A stretch of 6,416 bases of DNA from Aestuariivirga sp. (GTDB lineage Bacteria > Pseudomonadota > Alphaproteobacteria > Rhizobiales > Aestuariivirgaceae), in assembly GCA_020252385.1 (NCBI GenBank), contig JADCDC010000584.1, forward strand, positions 1 to 6,416, given 5' to 3'. The position numbers were made by a program, and so were the translations under genes. The notes under the pieces were generated by a model. It was not told where the DNA came from. It saw only the letters and a program-made list of their open reading frames with translations, and made no database searches. Shown here one piece after another: positions 4,937-6,416 of this stretch; positions within the stretch are counted from its first letter, which is position 1; each line of letters starts with the position of its first letter.

Positions 4937-5770
4937 ATGACCAGCCGCCCCCTCCTCCGCCTGCTCCGGGATGCCGTAGCCGTCCTGACCGTCGGCTGCT
5001 TCATGTTCCCGATCTTCTGGTGGGGCCTCAACTCGATCAAGCCGGTGGACGCCGTGTTCGAGCACCGGGGCGTGGTGTGGTTCGACTTCACGCCCACCTT
5101 CGCCAACTACAAGGCGACGGTCCTCGGCCAGGGGCCGGAATACCTTGCCGCGCGCGAGGCCATGACCGCCTCGATCATCGTGGCCATCGGCTCCACCCTG
5201 CTCGCCCTGGCGGCGGGGCTGCCCGCCGCCTGGGGCCTGTCCCGGCTTGTCAGCCGGCGGGGCCGCGCGCTCTATCTCTGGGTGCTGTTCCAGCGCGTGC
5301 TGCCGCCTGTCGTCATCGTCGTGCCGCTGGTCTTCGTCTATCACCGGATCGGCCTCAGGGACACGCTCCTGGGCGTCATCCTGGCCCATGGCGCGGTGAA
5401 CCTGCCCTTCGCCGTGCTGCTCCTCAAGTCCTTCCTCGACGACGTGCCGCGCGAGGTGGGGGAAGCCGCGATGATCGACGGCGCCACACCCTGGCAGAGC
5501 TTCCGCCGCATCCACCTGCCGATGATCCGCGGCGGCATTGCCGCGACCGCCGTGCTGTGCTTCCTCTTCTCCTGGACGGAGTTCGTGATGGCGCTGTTCC
5601 TGACGAGTTCGATCCGGCTCCTGCCCGTGCAGATCAGCCTGTCGGTGACGCAGAGCTGGGGCTTCACCTCCGCCATCAGCATCGCCGGGCTGCTGCCGGC
5701 CTTCGTGTTCATCCTTCTGGTGCAGAAGCACCTCGTCCGTGGGCTGACGATGGGGCTGGAGAAGGGGTGA
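4937..5770 (+). CDS. Carbohydrate ABC transporter permease, MalG-like (CUT1 family), isolated gene
   Basis: This is an inner-membrane subunit of a sugar-type ABC importer of the binding-protein-dependent (MalG) class. The 277-residue protein is full length. A first membrane segment lies at about residues 13-30 (FPIFWWGLNSIKP), the typical periplasmic stretch reaches TFANYKATV, and further segments lie near 78-100, 114-136, 145-163, 201-223 and 246-264. The cytoplasmic EAA loop that docks on the ATPase is intact: EVGEAAMIDGATPW with IHLP (173-195). MalG-type permeases normally pair with a MalF-type permease, a binding protein and an ATPase. None is next to it: upstream is the divergent rpsD promoter, downstream the convergent murI 11 nt away. 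The start is uncertain: ATG 4937 has no clear ribosome site, while TTG 4928 has GGGAGG (4911-4916) 11 nt upstream and would add three residues. I see no convincing promoter. The substrate cannot be told. Confidence 0.9.
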   Translation: MTSRPLLRLLRDAVAVLTVGCFMFPIFWWGLNSIKPVDAVFEHRGVVWFDFTPTFANYKATVLGQGPEYLAAREAMTASIIVAIGSTLLALAAGLPAAWGLSRLVSRRGRALYLWVLFQRVLPPVVIVVPLVFVYHRIGLRDTLLGVILAHGAVNLPFAVLLLKSFLDDVPREVGEAAMIDGATPWQSFRRIHLPMIRGGIAATAVLCFLFSWTEFVMALFLTSSIRLLPVQISLSVTQSWGFTSAISIAGLLPAFVFILLVQKHLVRGLTMGLEKG

Positions 5771-5781
5771 TCCCCGACCAC

Positions 5782-6416
5782 CTAGACCCCCAGGTCCAGG
5801 AACTCCGGCAGGTGGAAGCTCATGCGGGCATAGGCGGGAAGCGCGTCCTCGGCGGCTTCGCGGGTCGAGGTCAGCAGCACGGCATTGTGGGGCGGGACCG
5901 GCTTCGAGGCCTCGCGCAGGGGCTGGTCCTTCAGCACGTCGGCGACGCGCCGGGCGATTGCCCCGGCGGGGTCGATGTAGCGCACCACCCAGGGCTCCAC
6001 CTTCGCCATCTCATCGACGAGCAGCGGATAATGGGTGCAGCCCAGAACCACCACATCGGTGCGGCGCAACGGCTCTCCGGCGAAAACGGGGGCGATTTCG
6101 GCCTTCAGTTCGTCGAGATCGACCGGGACGCCCTTGAGCTTCCGTTCGGCGATCTCGGCCATGCGGCCCGCACCATGCAGCACCACCTCGCAATGGGAGG
6201 CGAAGCTGCTGATGAGGCCGTGGGTGTATTCCCGCTTCACCGTGCCCGGTGTCGCGAGCACGCCGACGATCCCCGACTTGGTCTGCTGGGCGGCAGGCTT
6301 GATCGCCGGCACGGTGCCGACGAAGGGCACGGCGAAGCGCTCGCGCAGTGCCCCCAGCGCGATGGTGGAGGCCGTGTTGCAGGCGATCACCACGATATCG
6401 GGTTCGACCCTGCCGA
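5782..6416 (-). CDS. murI: Glutamate racemase, N-terminus beyond the window
   Basis: MurI is a cytoplasmic, cofactor-independent enzyme that converts L-glutamate to D-glutamate for peptidoglycan. The window holds the C-terminal 210 codons; the open frame continues past the right edge, so the GTG at 6393 is internal and not the start. Both catalytic cysteines are visible: the first in VVIACNTAST (12th visible residue) and the second in LGCTHYPLL (126th visible residue). The family motifs GTVPAIKPA and GVLATPGTV lie between them. About 60 N-terminal residues, including the usual DSGxGG motif, must lie outside. The gene ends FLDLGV with TAG. It is tail to tail with the permease gene across 11 nt, and I see no good terminator there, only a 4-bp GGGG/CCCC stem at 5764-5775. 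Confidence 0.95.
   Translation of the reverse strand, partial: GRVEPDIVVIACNTASTIALGALRERFAVPFVGTVPAIKPAAQQTKSGIVGVLATPGTVKREYTHGLISSFASHCEVVLHGAGRMAEIAERKLKGVPVDLDELKAEIAPVFAGEPLRRTDVVVLGCTHYPLLVDEMAKVEPWVVRYIDPAGAIARRVADVLKDQPLREASKPVPPHNAVLLTSTREAAEDALPAYARMSFHLPEFLDLGV

Noticed and set aside
4224..4940. Plus-strand open frame of 238 codons opposite rpsD and across its promoter
   Set aside because: It is antisense to rpsD and reads through the rpsD promoter and leader hairpins; no protein motif is visible.
4832..5731. Minus-strand open frame of 299 codons opposite the MalG-like permease
   Set aside because: The low-complexity product rich in Glu, His, Gly and Arg is the typical antisense of a hydrophobic membrane protein gene.
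6391..6393. GTG at 6393 as the start of murI
   Set aside because: The frame stays open to the window edge and the preceding codons (VEPDIV) fit the family; starting here would remove the conserved N-terminal part of the enzyme.

Overview
The window looks like a stretch of chromosome from a GC-rich alphaproteobacterium, most likely of the order Hyphomicrobiales (Rhizobiales) or close to it. The reasons are the high GC content, a cysteine-free ribosomal protein S4 (RpsD), a Fur-family regulator with the cysteine-free HHDHLIDxxTG signature typical of alphaproteobacterial Fur/Mur proteins, and an rpsD promoter of the form TTGACA-17-TATACG. This placement rests on reading motifs; no search was run.

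Positions 1-2599 hold a divergent metal-uptake module. On the minus strand, reading from about 2080 down to 1, lie a periplasmic metal-binding protein of the ZnuA/TroA/MntA group, its ABC ATPase, and the first 81 codons of its membrane permease, which runs off the left edge. The genes are tightly packed: there are 13 nt between the first two, and a TGATG stop/start overlap between the second and third. On the plus strand is a Fur-family regulator. In the 137 nt between the two start codons are two 15-bp inverted repeats of the Fur-family 7-1-7 type. One fills the spacer of a good sigma-70 promoter for the transporter. The other covers the predicted start of transcription of the regulator. The simplest reading is a metal-loaded Fur/Mur repressor that controls both the transporter and itself.

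Positions 2600-4100 hold one exported alpha/beta hydrolase of the secretory-lipase (LIP) type, read on the plus strand and closed by a perfect 12-bp stem that could terminate transcription from both sides.

Positions 4122-6416 hold housekeeping genes with one odd gene between them. rpsD is on the minus strand, with a strong promoter and a structured leader of about 117 nt. Next comes a full-length plus-strand inner-membrane permease of the MalG type (carbohydrate ABC importer, CUT1 family) with no partner permease, ATPase or binding protein beside it. Last is the C-terminal three quarters of glutamate racemase (murI) on the minus strand, running off the right edge.

I see no CRISPR array, tRNA, rRNA, insertion sequence, prophage or defence system, and nothing that amounts to a clearly new biological system. 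The points most worth following up are the compact shared control region of the metal module, the isolated permease between rpsD and murI, and the structured rpsD leader.
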